Below, one piece after another: positions 24,170-36,795 of a stretch of DNA of 64,000 nucleotides. Numbering within the stretch: the stretch's first letter is position 1; every line of letters starts with the position of its first letter. Location: assembly GCA_019054805.1 (NCBI GenBank), contig JAHQIY010000004.1, positions 6,696,001 through 6,760,000 on the forward strand. Reading direction: 5' to 3'. This DNA is from Brachionus manjavacas (Eukaryota > Rotifera > Eurotatoria > Ploima > Brachionidae). A program made the translations under genes and the position numbers. The notes under the pieces were generated by a model. It was not told the DNA's origin. It did not search any database and saw nothing but the letters and a program-made list of their open reading frames with translations.

Positions 24170-26899
24170 TTTGAACAAAACTTTAAATTTTCTAGCGAAA
24201 ATTTTACCACTATAAAAGCATCATTATTTTCAAAACTAAAATTGACTTTGTTTATTTGCATGATTTAAAAGCTGTAGTAAATTTTAATTATATTTTCGGA
24301 AAAAGGAAAAAAAAAAAAATTGAATTTATTGAAAACATTTTAAAAAATTTAAGAAGGAAACAACAAGCTTTTTATAAAAAGAAAAATTATTAATTGATTT
24401 TGATTTATTCAATAAACTGGTTATTTGAGAGATTTTTAAGCTCGATTTTAGTTAAGAAGAAAAAATCTCTAATTTCTTATGAAAACTCTTAAAATAATTT
24501 GAAGAATTGCTTGAATTTTTAAAATTTTAAGCCAGAATTTTGTTAAATAAATAAAAACCGATATGGAATTAAATCTTTATAGAACTAGATGAAAATTTTT
24601 TATTGAATTTTTTCATTATTATGCAATTCGAGCAATCTTATCTATAATTTAAAAATTAAACATAAGACTTGAATTAATTTAAATTTTTTAATTCAATTTA
24701 TTTTTAAAATGATAAAAATCTGAAAACGACTGCTTTGAAATCTAATTCATCTGAAAATTGCAGGTAAAAAAAAATTATTGATGTGCTAAATTTTGTTCGA
24801 ATTAAGATTTTGAACTTTTGGATTATCTTTAGGTGGTGATAAAATTTTTACTGAATCTATGGTTAATTTCAGAAATTAATCCTAGATTCAGAGAAAATTT
24901 AAACAAGGTGAAACAGGGACATAAAAAAGTGAATTCTTTTCATTCAATGGTAAATAAATAATTTTGTGGTTTTTAAGCAAAATTGGCAAACTAAAATTCA
25001 TGACTAAATTTTAAATTTTCTCAAACAAAAAATTTTTAAAACATTTTAAAGACATAATTTTATTTAGTATCAAAATAACAGATGACATTCCATTATCTCA
25101 AATAGCAAAATTATTATTAATAATGATAAAACTTTATCGCGCATTATATTTTTTAATTACTAAAATGCTAAATTTAAAAACAAAAATACTAAATTTGCAA
25201 TAAAATATTAAAAGATTATATTTTATTTAATTTTGTGTCAATTAAAATAAAGCTTTTTTGCAAAAAAAAAAAAAAAAAAAATAACAAATCTGATGATGGT
25301 CAATGAAAATAGCCGCTTTTTTTTTACCTAAATGTATTCTCTAGTTTTCGCCCTTTGGAAGTTGATAGAAAATGGCAACTTGAAATTTATGATCAATTTT
25401 GAAACTCAAAATAATTTTTAATTATGAAATAAATTGTTATATCTTAATTGAATTAATGCAGAGATACATTTTTGGTTTAACATACTTTGTTAAAATTAAA
25501 GGTAAGATCTTCAAAAGTCTGCAAAAAATACTCACTGTGCACCCTTCAATGTGCATTTTGATATCTCAGATTTTAAATTTTTATCCAACATAGTATCTTA
25601 AATCCAAAAATGAATCTCTACATTACTTCTATTATGATATAACAATTTATTTCATAATTAAAACTTTATTTGATCTGTTTTAAGAAACAAATATTGATCA
25701 TAAATTTCAAAGTGTCTAGAAAATATCTTAATCGAAAATTAAATTGAAATTTTATTCCAAAAAAAAAATCAAGTGATTCTTAAAAAAAAAACTTATATTT
25801 AAACATTTTGGCATTTTTCATTTGTTAGAATATCAAATATTTGTGGCATTCAACGCATGGTTAATTTTTTGATTGATCATATCTTTGAGATTTTAAATTA
25901 AATAATTGATGCCTCATTTTAAGATAAATTTAGCCCTACAAGTATAATATATAAGTTTTAATTCTCAAATGTTGAAGGTTTATCAAAAAGTGTAAATTTA
26001 TCAGACCATTATTAATTTTTGAAAAAAATAGTTTAGAAAGGTTTATAATTACATTTAAATTGAATTTAAATTAAGAAAATTTGAATTAAATAATTCAATA
26101 GCTGTTATATTTTTTGATCAATAATTTACTAATTTATGTTTATTCAAAATTCATTTGAGATCTGAATCTTGTTTTAAATTATTCAGTGCTCAAAATTTTC
26201 AATAGACTAATTTATTTTTTAAATAATCATTATTTCAATTTTGACAAATATTATTCTAAAAAAATTTATCATTCTAATAAGCATTCTTTTTCGATTATTT
26301 TGCAATAAGAAAAACGACCATGCTTCCGTTTTACTATTTAGATCATTCTGCTTAACATTTATTAAAAGCTTTTTAGAGTACCTAGGCAACATCTATATTT
26401 AAAACATCTATTGTATAGAAATAAACTAATAATTTTTATAAATTATTCGAAAAGATCGGAATACGCGCCAGTTTATTCATAATTTGAAAAGCGTCGATTG
26501 TTTATCATCTTGATTATTAAGTCTTGAAATAAAGCTGATAAAAATGATTATTGAAAAGAATTTATCCTTACTTCTTTGGAACTTCTAGCGCATTTATTCT
26601 GAAGTTTTAAAATCAGGTGAAGCGAACACAAAAGAAGATTCATTTTTACAATAGTCAAGTTTAATAAAAAAAGCTAGTAAATGCAATTGAGCTTATTAAA
26701 TCTTTTAATTCAATCTTTTTATTAAATAAATTAGCATAATTGTGTATTTTGTTTTTATTAAAATAAGTTAATAAATTATTTTTTTGGCTTTAGTTTAATA
26801 GCAAAAATTAAAAGAAAACTTCAAATAATTCTCAAAGAATTTTCTTTATCAACATTTTTTTTCATTTAATTTCGCTTTAGCCTCAGCACTTCGCCAGCG
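24170..26899. other. Intergenic, no gene seen
   Basis: AT-rich DNA between the unrecognised minus-strand gene and ABHD12. It includes a pure A run near 25263. ORFs here are short and AT-driven. The final part should hold the promoter and 5' UTR of the ABHD12 gene, but no clear TATA element was found. Confidence 0.6.
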
Positions 26900-28956
26900 A
26901 TGGGTCAAAAGAATATCAGGAAGAGAACAACAGATCGAAAGACTAATTCAGAGCCAAAAAAAGTCAATCGGACCAGTTTTAAGAGTTTAATTCACAAAAA
27001 TATCAAAACTACGCTAAAATACTCTTTTTTAATGTATGTATCATTGAATTTTTTAATACCAATCGTGTTATATGCATGGCCAAATTTAATGAATCACATG
27101 ATTTTTCAAAGCTTTAGTAATTTTTTTTAAAATTTCATTTTATCAGATAAAATTTTTGCATATTCAAATCAAGTATATATACCTTTTAAAAATTTATCAA
27201 ATCCATCCGATTTCGGTTTAGAAAATGCATATTCATTCACTCTAAATCACGACGACATTCAGTTAGGTGCATGGTAAGCAAAATTTTGTTTAGAAAAATC
27301 AAAAAAATTACTAAGCATGTTGAAATATTTTCTGATAATTTTAAAGGCACATGCTACCTGAGGGCAAGTCTTTAAAATCCACTCGCAACATCGAGGATCA
27401 CTTTAGGCAAAATTTTTTCGAAAATGATTTTAGCAAAAAATCTATTACTGTGTTGTATTTGCATGGAAATACTAATGATAGGTAAATGATTGAAGTTAAT
27501 TTGAAAATTTTACCGATTTTTTTTGTTTTTCTAGATCTACATTTCATAGAGTAGGCATTTATAAGTTTTTCAGAAGACTTGGTTACAATGTTGTTGCTGT
27601 TGATTATCGTGGATATGGTAGAACCTTAAATAAATGCTTTTTTAATTTTACATTTGTCCAAAGGCGACTCATCCGGCGAACCTAATGAAATAGACGTGGT
27701 CAGAGACGCGTTGTTTACCTATGACTTCATTAAAAAGAACGCTGCCAATACCACCATTTACATTTGGGGTCATTCTCTTGGTACAGGGTAGGTATTTTAT
27801 TTTCAGTCATCGCATATTCCTTGAAAAAAAATCCAAAACTTAAACAATTAAATTAAATGAATTCTCTATCTTTTTTTTAAGAATAACTTCAAGTCTGGCC
27901 CGAATTTTGACCGAACAAGGTATTTTAAATGCTTTAAATTTCGATTAAAATTAATTTGACTTTTATTAAGGTCGAGCACCTGAAGGAATAATACTCGAAT
28001 CACCATTCTTTAACATTGTTGATGAAGTTGAGCTTCATCCATTTAGTTGGTTGTTTTATTTTAATAAAATAATGTTCAAAATGATTGAATACTCTTTGGA
28101 ACAATTGAACCTTCAATTTCGTAGTGATATACAGTAAGATTGTGAATGAAAATTTACATTTTTTTCATCTTTTGTTTTCGCACTAAGCTTGACTAAAGTT
28201 AGTTCGAAAATTTTAATATTGCATGCGGAAGATGACATAATCATACCTTTTTTCCAATCTGAAAAGGTAAAATTTTTTGTTTCAGCATCTGAATTTTTTC
28301 ATTTTGATTCTACTGATTTTTTTATTTAACGGGAGTGTTCTTCTGATTCACTTCAAAAAATTGAATAAAATTATCTTTTTGGTCTTCAACAGGAATAAAA
28401 TCATATTGTCTGGAGAAGTAAAACAACCAACAAAATAAGCATGCGTAGGAAGTTCTATTAAAAATTGATCAAAATTATTTATTATTCATTTTTATTACAT
28501 GCTACAGGATCACTTTGAGGAAACGATGTTCTTTTCGACAATGCACTCCATAAATAATCATCACCAGTTTTCAAATTATAATTTATTCAGAGTATATTTT
28601 GACTTTAAAACAATGTTCCTTAAGATTAATTACCTAGATTCGATATTTTTTTAAATTATGTAATTAATTAGCGATCAATATTTTTTAGCTTTTTGAGACA
28701 CTATTTTATTTGTTTATAGAAAAAACTAAGACTGCTTAGAGAAGAAATTCTTGCTGAAAAGAAAACTCCTTAAATCAGATGCTGGTTAAAATTTTTATTT
28801 CGAGTTTTTATTTATAAAAAATTTTAAAAGCTATATGAAACTGTTACCAAACATGGTATATCACCAAATGTTACATTCCACCGTATTGAAAGTCATCATA
28901 GATGCAATCACAATAATATCTATTTGTACCCAAATTTACCTGAGATAATCAAGTAA
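26900..28956 (+). CDS. ABHD12: ABHD12-like lysophosphatidylserine lipase
   Basis: Membrane-bound serine hydrolase of the alpha/beta-hydrolase fold; the vertebrate enzyme hydrolyses lysophosphatidylserine. Nine exons join in frame: 26900-27116, 27147-27273, 27347-27481, 27535-27617, 27664-27787, 27882-27919, 27971-28133, 28188-28266, 28831-28956. They give about 363 residues; human ABHD12 has 398. One membrane segment lies near residues 40-60 after a basic N-terminus. Family motifs are LYLHGNTNDR (oxyanion region), VAVDYRGYGDSSGEP, and the nucleophile elbow WGHSLGTG with Ser near 225. The acid lies in ILHAEDD and the catalytic His probably in RCNHNN near the C-terminus. Several introns are 30-75 bp; the last is 564 bp. 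Confidence 0.9.
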
Positions 28957-29333
28957 ACTTAACTTTAAACTAAACTAAATATTTGAAAGAACAAATACCA
29001 AATTATTTTTTTAAGGGATTTTATTAAATAGTTATTTTTAAATAAAAAATAAATTTAATAAGCAATCAACTAAATTAAAGACTATAAAGTTGGTTCTGTT
29101 TAATAAAATATTAAAACGAGGCCTCTTAACTCTCTGTTTTGATTCAACAAAATTTCAATTTAAACTGAAATTCGAAATATTTTTTATTTAATTGTTTATT
29201 TTATCAACGCTCATTTAGATAAACCCATAGACTGATGCTTAAGTTTAGAAATCTATAAGCCAAATTCATCATTTAGTGACGTTCAGAGCTCGTTTATATT
29301 GAGTTGCTATTTGATGAGTTTGAGAATTTAAAA

Positions 29334-30167
29334 ATGAATGTAAACGAATATCTTAGTCGAATAAATAGTTCAAATTTTAAAGAGAGTACTGTTCAGGGTC
29401 TGTACCGTTTGCAGCAAAATCATCTACTGAACATCCCGTTCGAAAATTTGGACATTCATTTGGGGAAGAGTATTGAGACAGGATTGGAAAAAATCTATGA
29501 AAAAATAATCATTAATCGTCGTGGTGGCATTTGCTGTGAACTAAACTATTTATTTTCATGGCTGCTCAAGCAACTCGGATTTTTAGTAAGCATATTATCT
29601 TGCCAAATAAAAAAGAATAATTTCTTTGACGAATGGACCCCCTGGGACTCACATTTTGTGCTAATGGTGCACATGAACGAGTCGAGTTTCCTCGTTGACG
29701 TTGGCTACACGCAAAACTTTCGAAGTCCGCTTAAATTTGTCGTGGACCAAATTCAGCAAGACGTAACCGGCTGCTACAAAATTAGCAAAGAAGAAAACAA
29801 CAACGTTTATATTTTAAACAAATGTCTTAATTTTGACCATACTAAAAACGATTCAAACGAATGGATCCCGGTTTATAGATTCAACACGGAGGTCAGACAA
29901 ATGCCGGAGCTGGAAAGTATGATGGAAAAGGTAAGCACTGACACCGACTATTTTAGTTTTCACAATCGGTCGGTTTGTGTAATCCACACCACGTATACTA
30001 TTCTTAATTTGGTCGGCTATCGATTAAGTGAAATAAAATTTTCGAATTCAGCCAAAAAATCTACCACTCACTCAGTGCTGACCAAAGCCGAAGTTTTCGA
30101 TGCAATCAAGAACATTTACGGAATTAATTTGGCTGAAAACGAAACATTTGAACCCAAAGGAGACTAG
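29334..30167 (+). CDS. NAT: Arylamine N-acetyltransferase, intronless
   Basis: Transfers acetyl from acetyl-CoA to arylamines and arylhydrazines; cytosolic. 277 residues, close to the usual 260-290. The catalytic triad is visible: Cys67 in RRGGICCEL, His107 in WDSHFVL and Asp122 in FLVDVGY. His and Asp fall at the same residue numbers as in human NATs, and Cys is within one position. The N-terminal LQQNHLLNIPFENLDIHLG segment is the conserved helical start of the family. The open frame extends upstream to 29304, but the first in-frame ATG is at 29334 with an A-rich context. The gene has no intron, unlike its ABHD12 neighbour on the same strand. NAT genes are patchy among invertebrates, so an ancient transfer from a microbe is possible but not shown here. 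Confidence 0.93.
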   Translation: MNVNEYLSRINSSNFKESTVQGLYRLQQNHLLNIPFENLDIHLGKSIETGLEKIYEKIIINRRGGICCELNYLFSWLLKQLGFLVSILSCQIKKNNFFDEWTPWDSHFVLMVHMNESSFLVDVGYTQNFRSPLKFVVDQIQQDVTGCYKISKEENNNVYILNKCLNFDHTKNDSNEWIPVYRFNTEVRQMPELESMMEKVSTDTDYFSFHNRSVCVIHTTYTILNLVGYRLSEIKFSNSAKKSTTHSVLTKAEVFDAIKNIYGINLAENETFEPKGD

Positions 30168-31529
30168 TTTTCTAATCGGATCGCTTCATCGAACTATTGT
30201 TATTGTTTTATAATATTAAATCAATTCAAAATTAAATCAATTTATTTAGATTAGCTTTCATTTTTTTTTTCAAAAAAAAAAAGAAATTATTCAAATTTTA
30301 TTTTGTTACGAGACCAAAAAAATTATTTATTTATAAGAATAATTTAATAAAACATCTAAATTAAAAATTTAAAAAAGACATTGATTAAGGATTTTTACAA
30401 TTTAAAATTTATCAGCCCTTTTTAAAAATTAAATAATCTATTTCCATGCTAAAGAAGACATGAGCAAAAATAAAAAAGCTTAGCAATTCGAAGTGCAAAA
30501 ATTTTATTTAAAAAAATTTCAATCTATCTTAAATCTGTATCAATGTTATATATTTATAATTTATAAATTTTTATTGTTGTTTTTTTAATGAACGTCCTTA
30601 ACTAGGCTCTTTTGGTCCCAAGCCCTTATTTATGATCGAAATCTGTATACTAAATCCCAAGTGCAGGTCTGCATCATTTTTTTAGTATTAGAGTTCTCGT
30701 GCATGGAAATATTGAATATTTAATTTGGAAATTAATTAAATCAATGATTAAAATAGAAAATTTTAAATAATCTTTTATTTAAGCAAAATTTGCTTTAGAT
30801 TTAAACGTGTAGATATTAATCATTTATAGTTATATTAATTATGATATAAAGTTTTATTTTTTTAAGTTTATAAAATTTACATATTCACTTGACACTTTAC
30901 TTCTTGACACTTTATTTTTATATCTATTTAACAATTATTTAATTATTTGATTTTTTTTTAAATAAAAAATAAATTGGAGATTTGCTTCTTTTAATTAAAA
31001 TTTGAAACCAATTAAGAACGAAATTTCCAACAATCATTATAAAATTTATTTTTGAACGGACTTAATTTTTATATCTTAATTTGTGCTTATTTTGGCCGTG
31101 GCGTTCGAGATTTTACCTAATATTTAAAAAACTAATTAAAAATAAATAATTTAGTTAATAATTTCTCAAATATTTATTAATATTAATATAATATTTATTA
31201 AAGCTAAAATATATTTGAAAATAAATAAAATATCTTTTAGTAATTGAATATATATATTAATAAAATAAATAAAAATATTTTTTTATTATTATTTATGTAC
31301 TTGATATCTTTGAAAGTGATACCACCACTTTATAAAAGTCTATGAACGATTTTCAATATTCATTTTAATTAAAATAGTCTTTTTCAAAAGTTCCTTAAAA
31401 ATAGCATGCAAGTTAATAAAAAAATTAAAAAAAGAAAACAAAATATTTATAAATACAAAATTGAAATTTTCTACTTGTTTTACTCTTGAGTTATTTTTTA
31501 TTAATTTTCAATTTGGTTCATTATTAAGC
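30168..31529. other. Intergenic, no gene seen
   Basis: AT-rich spacer downstream of NAT. ATATTAAA- and AATTAAA-type poly(A) signal candidates follow the stop within 70 bp. Nothing else is recognisable. Confidence 0.6.
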
Positions 31530-32310
31530 TTTACAGTCAACCATCGATTCGACCCATTTGGTTCAACAATTTAAATTCGTATTTAGAAAATTCCGGAATA
31601 TTTTAGACAAATTTAATAATTAATCGAACGAACCTTTCAACCATAGCATTTTGCGATGATATTTTATTATTATCGCCTTCAATTTAACAGTGTCAAAAAC
31701 CTCTTGAAAAATGCAATGCTTTTTCAAAACGTTCGAAAATCGATTTTAATGCAGATAAGTCTGCAGCTCTATTGATCCGAAAAAGTAAAATTAAGGATCT
31801 ACCCTATTTTACTTTGAAAAACATAGTAATACCTCAAGTTCAAATTGTAGTTTATTTGGGTTTACCAATTGAAGAAAGTGGATTTGTATCGGATTTTATT
31901 AAAGAAAAATGGAAGAAAGTAGACAAAAGTTTTTACTCTACATGGCCTTGGTTCTAAGTCTCATTTTGTAAACAAACACAAAGTGTAGGGAAAAAAAATA
32001 CATATTGATACGTTAGATTACAGTCCTTAGACGTCACTTGTTGTAATTGATCATATTATATTTTGGTTTTGTTGATTCAATTGAAAATGTTGTTTCACTC
32101 ATTAGTTGGAATATGTCACAAAAACAGAATTTTTTCCATTATTTTAATATTTTAAATGACTTACTAAAAGTCGATTTTCTAGATAATTCTATTTCATATA
32201 TAATTTTTTGTGTAATTATGTAATTAATTATACTTAGATATTTTTTTTGTACTTTTTATAAACTTGCCTATGAGGCTTAATTAAATGAATAAATAAATAA
32301 TGACGAAATA
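31530..32310 (+). mobile_element. LINE reverse-transcriptase remnant with 3' tail
   Basis: A plus-strand frame at 31649-31660 reads F-C-D-D, followed by ILLLSPS. This is the reverse-transcriptase catalytic YADD box and its usual downstream residues, with Tyr-Ala degraded. After one in-frame stop the frame continues through LEKCNAF, KIDFNADKSA and IPQVQ...YLGLPI to about 31957, as expected for the thumb side of the domain. AT-rich sequence then leads to an end near 32310 marked by an 'aatgaataaataaata' tail. The copy is truncated at its 5' side and inactive. Confidence 0.7.
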
Positions 32311-32573
32311 TAGAAATTATCCGATTTTTAATGCCGGACATTAGAAATGGTTTTTAGCGTAAATATAGAAAAAGTTTAGAAAAAGCAAAATTAATTATCC
32401 AGCTAAAATAACAGCCATTTAAGTAAAACAATCAATTCTCCCTTTTCTTATTAAGCTAAATTATTTTATTTAAATAAAATCAAAATGAATTAAGAAAAAT
32501 AGATTTATTAGCCTCATTTGCCAATTATTTGACCAGTCGCAAATTGAATTTATATCGTTTTGTAAACTTGTAT

Positions 32574-32619
32574 GGCAAAATAGACCCGTTTAAATATGGT
32601 TAAACGGGTCTATTTTGCC
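32574..32619. repeat. Perfect 20-bp inverted repeat, 6-bp loop
   Basis: The left arm (32574-32593) begins ggcaaaatagacccg and the right arm (32600-32619) is its exact reverse complement. The loop is 'atatgg'. The arms are less AT-rich than the surroundings. The hairpin sits between two LINE remnants and has no adjacent gene. No run of T follows that would suggest an RNA polymerase III terminator. Confidence 0.9.
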
Positions 32620-32639
32620 TAGAATTTTTGTGTCATCTG

Positions 32640-33160
32640 AATTAACTCAGCTTACTAATGAACGCCTTTACGTCAAAAGATGCTAAAATTTGGAAAAACC
32701 TTATACATGCTATTTTAGACCTCATATGGAATTTGCAATCTTCGCCTGGAATCCATACACCCAGAAAGATATTAAACAGCTTGAAAAAGACAGCCACTAA
32801 AATCATTCATGAGCTTAATAACTTATTATAAGAAGATCGGTGCAATAAACTTTGCCTAACTACACTAAAAATAAGGTGTGTCAGAGGGGTCATAACTCAA
32901 AAATACAAATTCACATCAAATTTCACATCAAACTAGACCAAATAAGCTGGTACGCTAAGTCACGAAGCTTAGAGCATTGTGGAGGTCACAGAGACCAATT
33001 ACAACGTGAAAAAGTAAAGTGTTGTAATCCAAGATATAACTTTTTCAACAACAGAATTGTAAACATATGGAGGTGCCTACCAAATAATGTCATCAACTCA
33101 CCCATTGTAAATTCTCTTAAAAACAACCTCGACAAGTATTACGACACGTAGAGGGGGTCA
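32640..33160 (+). mobile_element. LINE ORF2 C-terminal remnant
   Basis: Plus-strand readings in several frames match the end of non-LTR ORF2 proteins. RPHMEFAIFAWNPYTQKDIK and a Q-L-E-K segment occur near 32710-32790. FNNRIVNIWRCLPNNVI and a final NSLKNNLDKYYDT with a stop occur at 33150. Frame changes between these blocks show that the copy is decayed. It differs from the element at 49510-49957 in its terminal motif. Confidence 0.78.
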
Positions 33161-33576
33161 TCTTCTGTTGACGCGCTCCGCATGATTTTCATCCGGTGGC
33201 TATTTACTACTTTTTGATATTTTATTTAATTATTGTTTTATTAAAATAAAAACAAAAAAACTCAACTTAAGTCACTTAAATAAAAATAATTAAATTGCTA
33301 AAATATTTTTATTACATTAAGTTTATTCTTTTTAAAAAAGCTAATATTTAGAAAAAAATTTTGGATGCAATTTTTTTTTAATTTAATTTATTTTTGAAAG
33401 TTTATTATATTTTTATTATATTATTTTTATAAGTCAAAAGAATGTATAAAAACGATGTTATTTTTTATTAATCAATAGTTATCAAATTAATTCTGATTAG
33501 AAAAATAATTTAATTTCAATTGATTCTGAATAGAATTTTTAAAAATATAACGCAAATGACAAACTGATTTAAATAA

Positions 33577-34572
33577 TTAAGAAAAAAGTTTCTTCAATCG
33601 ACCTGAAATTGCATCATTGTACGATTTGTTAAGAATTTCTACGTGGACTATTTTATTTTTAATTTCTTGATTGTTAGGATCAAATTTTAATGCAGCTCGA
33701 TAATCCTGCAGAGCCTCTTCGTAGTCATTACGACCTGTTCGAGCTTGAGCTCTTCTGTATAAAGCTTTCACATTATTTCGGTCAATTTCCAAACATTTGG
33801 TACAATTAACTATTGCCATGTCATAATTGCAACTCTTCAGTTGACACATTGCCAAATTTGAATACAAAATGGCTTTTTGTTCTTTCATTTGTTTTTTTAG
33901 ATCATTCAATTTTTGTAAAATTTCGTCTTCACAAGACTCACTCATTTCATTTGCGTCTTTCTGACTTAGTTTATCATTTATCAACTGATCAGCGATTATT
34001 AAATACGATATTGATTTATGATAACGTTTAAATGCAGAGTATATATGAGATTTTTTGAACAGTTCATTGGCATCAACTTTGTGTTCTTGGCAAAGTTTAA
34101 ACAGCTGGTTTTCATCGTTTTTATAAATCACGCATTCGTGAGGCCTCAATTTTTCTACATTAGTGACTCTAAGCTGAAATTTGAGATCCAAAAAGACAAC
34201 ATTGTTCGAATGGTGCTTATTTTTGAATCCAAAAGACTCATCTAAAATATCTGGATTAATTTCAAAGCTAAGTTCAGATAATTCGTTCAATTTCATTTTA
34301 TAAACAGCTCGATGAATAATTTCATTTAGTAAAGAATTAAAAAAACCAAGTCTTTGACGGACAATGGTTGCAATTTCACTTTTATTAAGAATAAAGCCGA
34401 TCAAATTATCCAAGTCATAGCCTAAAGCCTTCAAGACACTATCATCAAACAATCGTGTTACCTCTAGTGTAAAATATTCACTTTCTTCTACAATTACGTC
34501 GGGGTCGCCTTTTTCAATAATGTTCAAAGTAAAATCAACTGGTTCGTTTATGTCGTAATTCTTATGGGTCAT
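33577..34572 (-). CDS. FKBPL: FKBPL-like TPR co-chaperone
   Basis: 331 residues in a single exon. The C-terminal half carries TPR repeats, clearest at about residues 235-305 (LYSNLAMCQLKSCNYDMAIV, then VKALYRRAQARTGRNDYEEA). These are the FKBP-type TPRs with carboxylate-clamp residues (Asn in YSNLA, Lys/Arg in KALYRR) that bind the EEVD tail of Hsp90. The N-terminal half lacks the canonical FKBP prolyl-isomerase motifs and is probably a degenerate FKBP fold. The last residues, GRLKKLFS, resemble the conserved end of FKBPL, which acts with Hsp90 on client stability. FKBPL is preferred over FKBP4/5 because of the missing isomerase core and the tail; another TPR co-chaperone remains possible. 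Confidence 0.7.
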   Translation of the reverse strand: MTHKNYDINEPVDFTLNIIEKGDPDVIVEESEYFTLEVTRLFDDSVLKALGYDLDNLIGFILNKSEIATIVRQRLGFFNSLLNEIIHRAVYKMKLNELSELSFEINPDILDESFGFKNKHHSNNVVFLDLKFQLRVTNVEKLRPHECVIYKNDENQLFKLCQEHKVDANELFKKSHIYSAFKRYHKSISYLIIADQLINDKLSQKDANEMSESCEDEILQKLNDLKKQMKEQKAILYSNLAMCQLKSCNYDMAIVNCTKCLEIDRNNVKALYRRAQARTGRNDYEEALQDYRAALKFDPNNQEIKNKIVHVEILNKSYNDAISGRLKKLFS

Positions 34573-36795
34573 TTTTTTCTAAATATTTGTAAACTTTATT
34601 TTTTTAATATAAAAAATCTTTGATTAAGATGATTTGAACAAATTTAATAAAATATAGAATTTGAAAGTATTTTCTTAATGAATTAATTAGTATAAAAGCA
34701 ATAATGAATTAAATTTCTAAAATACTGAAAATGAAAGTTCTCTCTGTATTTTAAAGTATTCGAATTTTTAATCAGAATAGTAAATTTAACTCGCTAATCT
34801 AAAAAATAGTTTGAATTATGATTTTTTAAAAAAATTAAAAATCTTATTCATTCTTCAAAGACAGATTTTACGACAATGTTAAATTTTTTTATTTGGTTTA
34901 ATAAAGAAGTTGGGATAGATTTGAGGCGACAGAAAATTGAACTATGTCCCTCGTTTTGGCCGTAATTACGAGTAAAAAGAAAAATAGTCATTTTTAATAA
35001 AATTTTGATGTTTAGATAGAATATTCAAATTTTTTAAGTTAAATGTCTTAATATTAAAGAATTTATCAAATTTTTTTTCAAAATTTTTCATGATCGAAAA
35101 AAAAATTGGAATTAGAGATAAATACTTCAATAAAAAGCTTTCCCATCGTCAAAAAATGAACAAATTTTAGAATTTAAAAAAAAATCTTTCTTCTTTTTTA
35201 TGATTTTTATAAAATCAAAGTTCTTCAAATAAAAAATTAATAATATCATTTTTTGTAAAATATAAAATATTTTAAAAAAATTGTTCGACTAAATCATTAG
35301 TTACTATTAAATTCGAATTTCAAAAATTTTTAAATCAATAAACTCATTTAAATTTCTTCAAATCTTTTAGGCTAGAAAAAACACTTCGTTAGCCATGCTT
35401 TTTTTGTCTGTAAAGAGAAAAAATTAAATTAAATAAAAAAGATTTCTAGATCTAGTGAACTCTCTTCACGTCGAAAATACCTTTGATAACGAATAAAAAA
35501 ATTAAATATTTTATGAACTCTCAACTCTAGAACATCCAAATTTTATTTAACCGTTAAGACACAATTTATTTCCTTCATTAAATTTTTTATAACATTTAAT
35601 GAAGGAAAATAGTTTTTATTTTGATTTTTTAATCTTTTATGCTTATGCTTTTATTAAACTACCAAAGGTAAATTGCTTGTACGTAGTACGTCCTTCTTTT
35701 AGCATACAAATAAGGTTTTTTTTAATTTTATGTTATTGATAAAATTATATTAATAAATTAATTAAAACAGCTTAAAAATTTCTAAATCTAAGGAAAAATT
35801 ATTAAAAAATCTATCAAATTTTTTACAAGTCTAAATAACTTCTTTGATCTTTATGTTAAATTTTTTTTTAATGCTGTTTTAATTTTTTTAAATATTTTTA
35901 ATTATATTACTTTATTCGAATTAAATAATGAAGAAAAAATTGAAAATTCGATTTCAAATTTTTTTTGTGTTGTAATTTTATTTTATTTTTAATAGTGAAA
36001 AATTGTCTAAAAGGTTCGCAAATCATGTTTGTTTCTATTGAAGACCAAATACAACTCATCTCTTACAGCTTTTACCTTCAAGCTTCAATTTTAAATAAAG
36101 AATAACGTAAGACAAGTAAAATTTTAAAAATTTGAATGCTAAATTTTTGTTCCTTTTTATACTAATTTTTCAAAACGACTTATTCTATTTTTTCTTTATT
36201 TTTCAATAAAGAAAGTTAATTAATCAATAAATAAATTTACACTATTTTATTAGAAAATAAAAATAAAAAAATTAATTAGTTATTATTAATTATTCTTCAT
36301 TAAACTTCAGTTTTATTTTTTCTCTACTCCAATTCACTTCAGCACTTACATTTTTAAATTTCTTATTGAGCTATAATAATTTGAATTTGAACATATTTTC
36401 TAATTTAAAAAAAATCCCTTTTAAGCTAAAAAAGAATAATTTTTAAGTTAGTGGAAACTAAAAAATGTATATTTAATAATAATTTTTTAACAATTTTAAC
36501 CTTTGATAGATAAAAAAATAAAAATTAGATTTGACTTTTCTTTAAATATTTTGAATGCAACAAAACAATTTGCTGCTTATGGGGATCAAAAAAAACTAGG
36601 ATTTAGACTAAAAATTTATTCCAAAATAAAAAATAAATAAATTTTAAAATAAACTATAATTTCATTTATTCTGAATTAAAATATTTTTTAGAAAAAATAC
36701 GAATTTTAAAAACTAATAGCGTTGTAAGTTAAAATATAAGTAAGAAACTGTTTCGATTTGAGGCGACAAAGGAATTGGTGAAGAAATTTAATTTT
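34573..36795. other. Intergenic, no gene seen
   Basis: AT-rich spacer between the FKBPL-like gene and PREB. It contains a short perfect hairpin near 35570-35605 (arms ttccttcattaaat). Two copies of 'gatttgaggcgaca' also occur, near 34919 and 36757. No ORF of protein-like composition was found. Confidence 0.6.

Noticed and set aside
25399-25593. 64-codon ORF
   Set aside because: AT-driven composition, no motif and no supporting splice sites.
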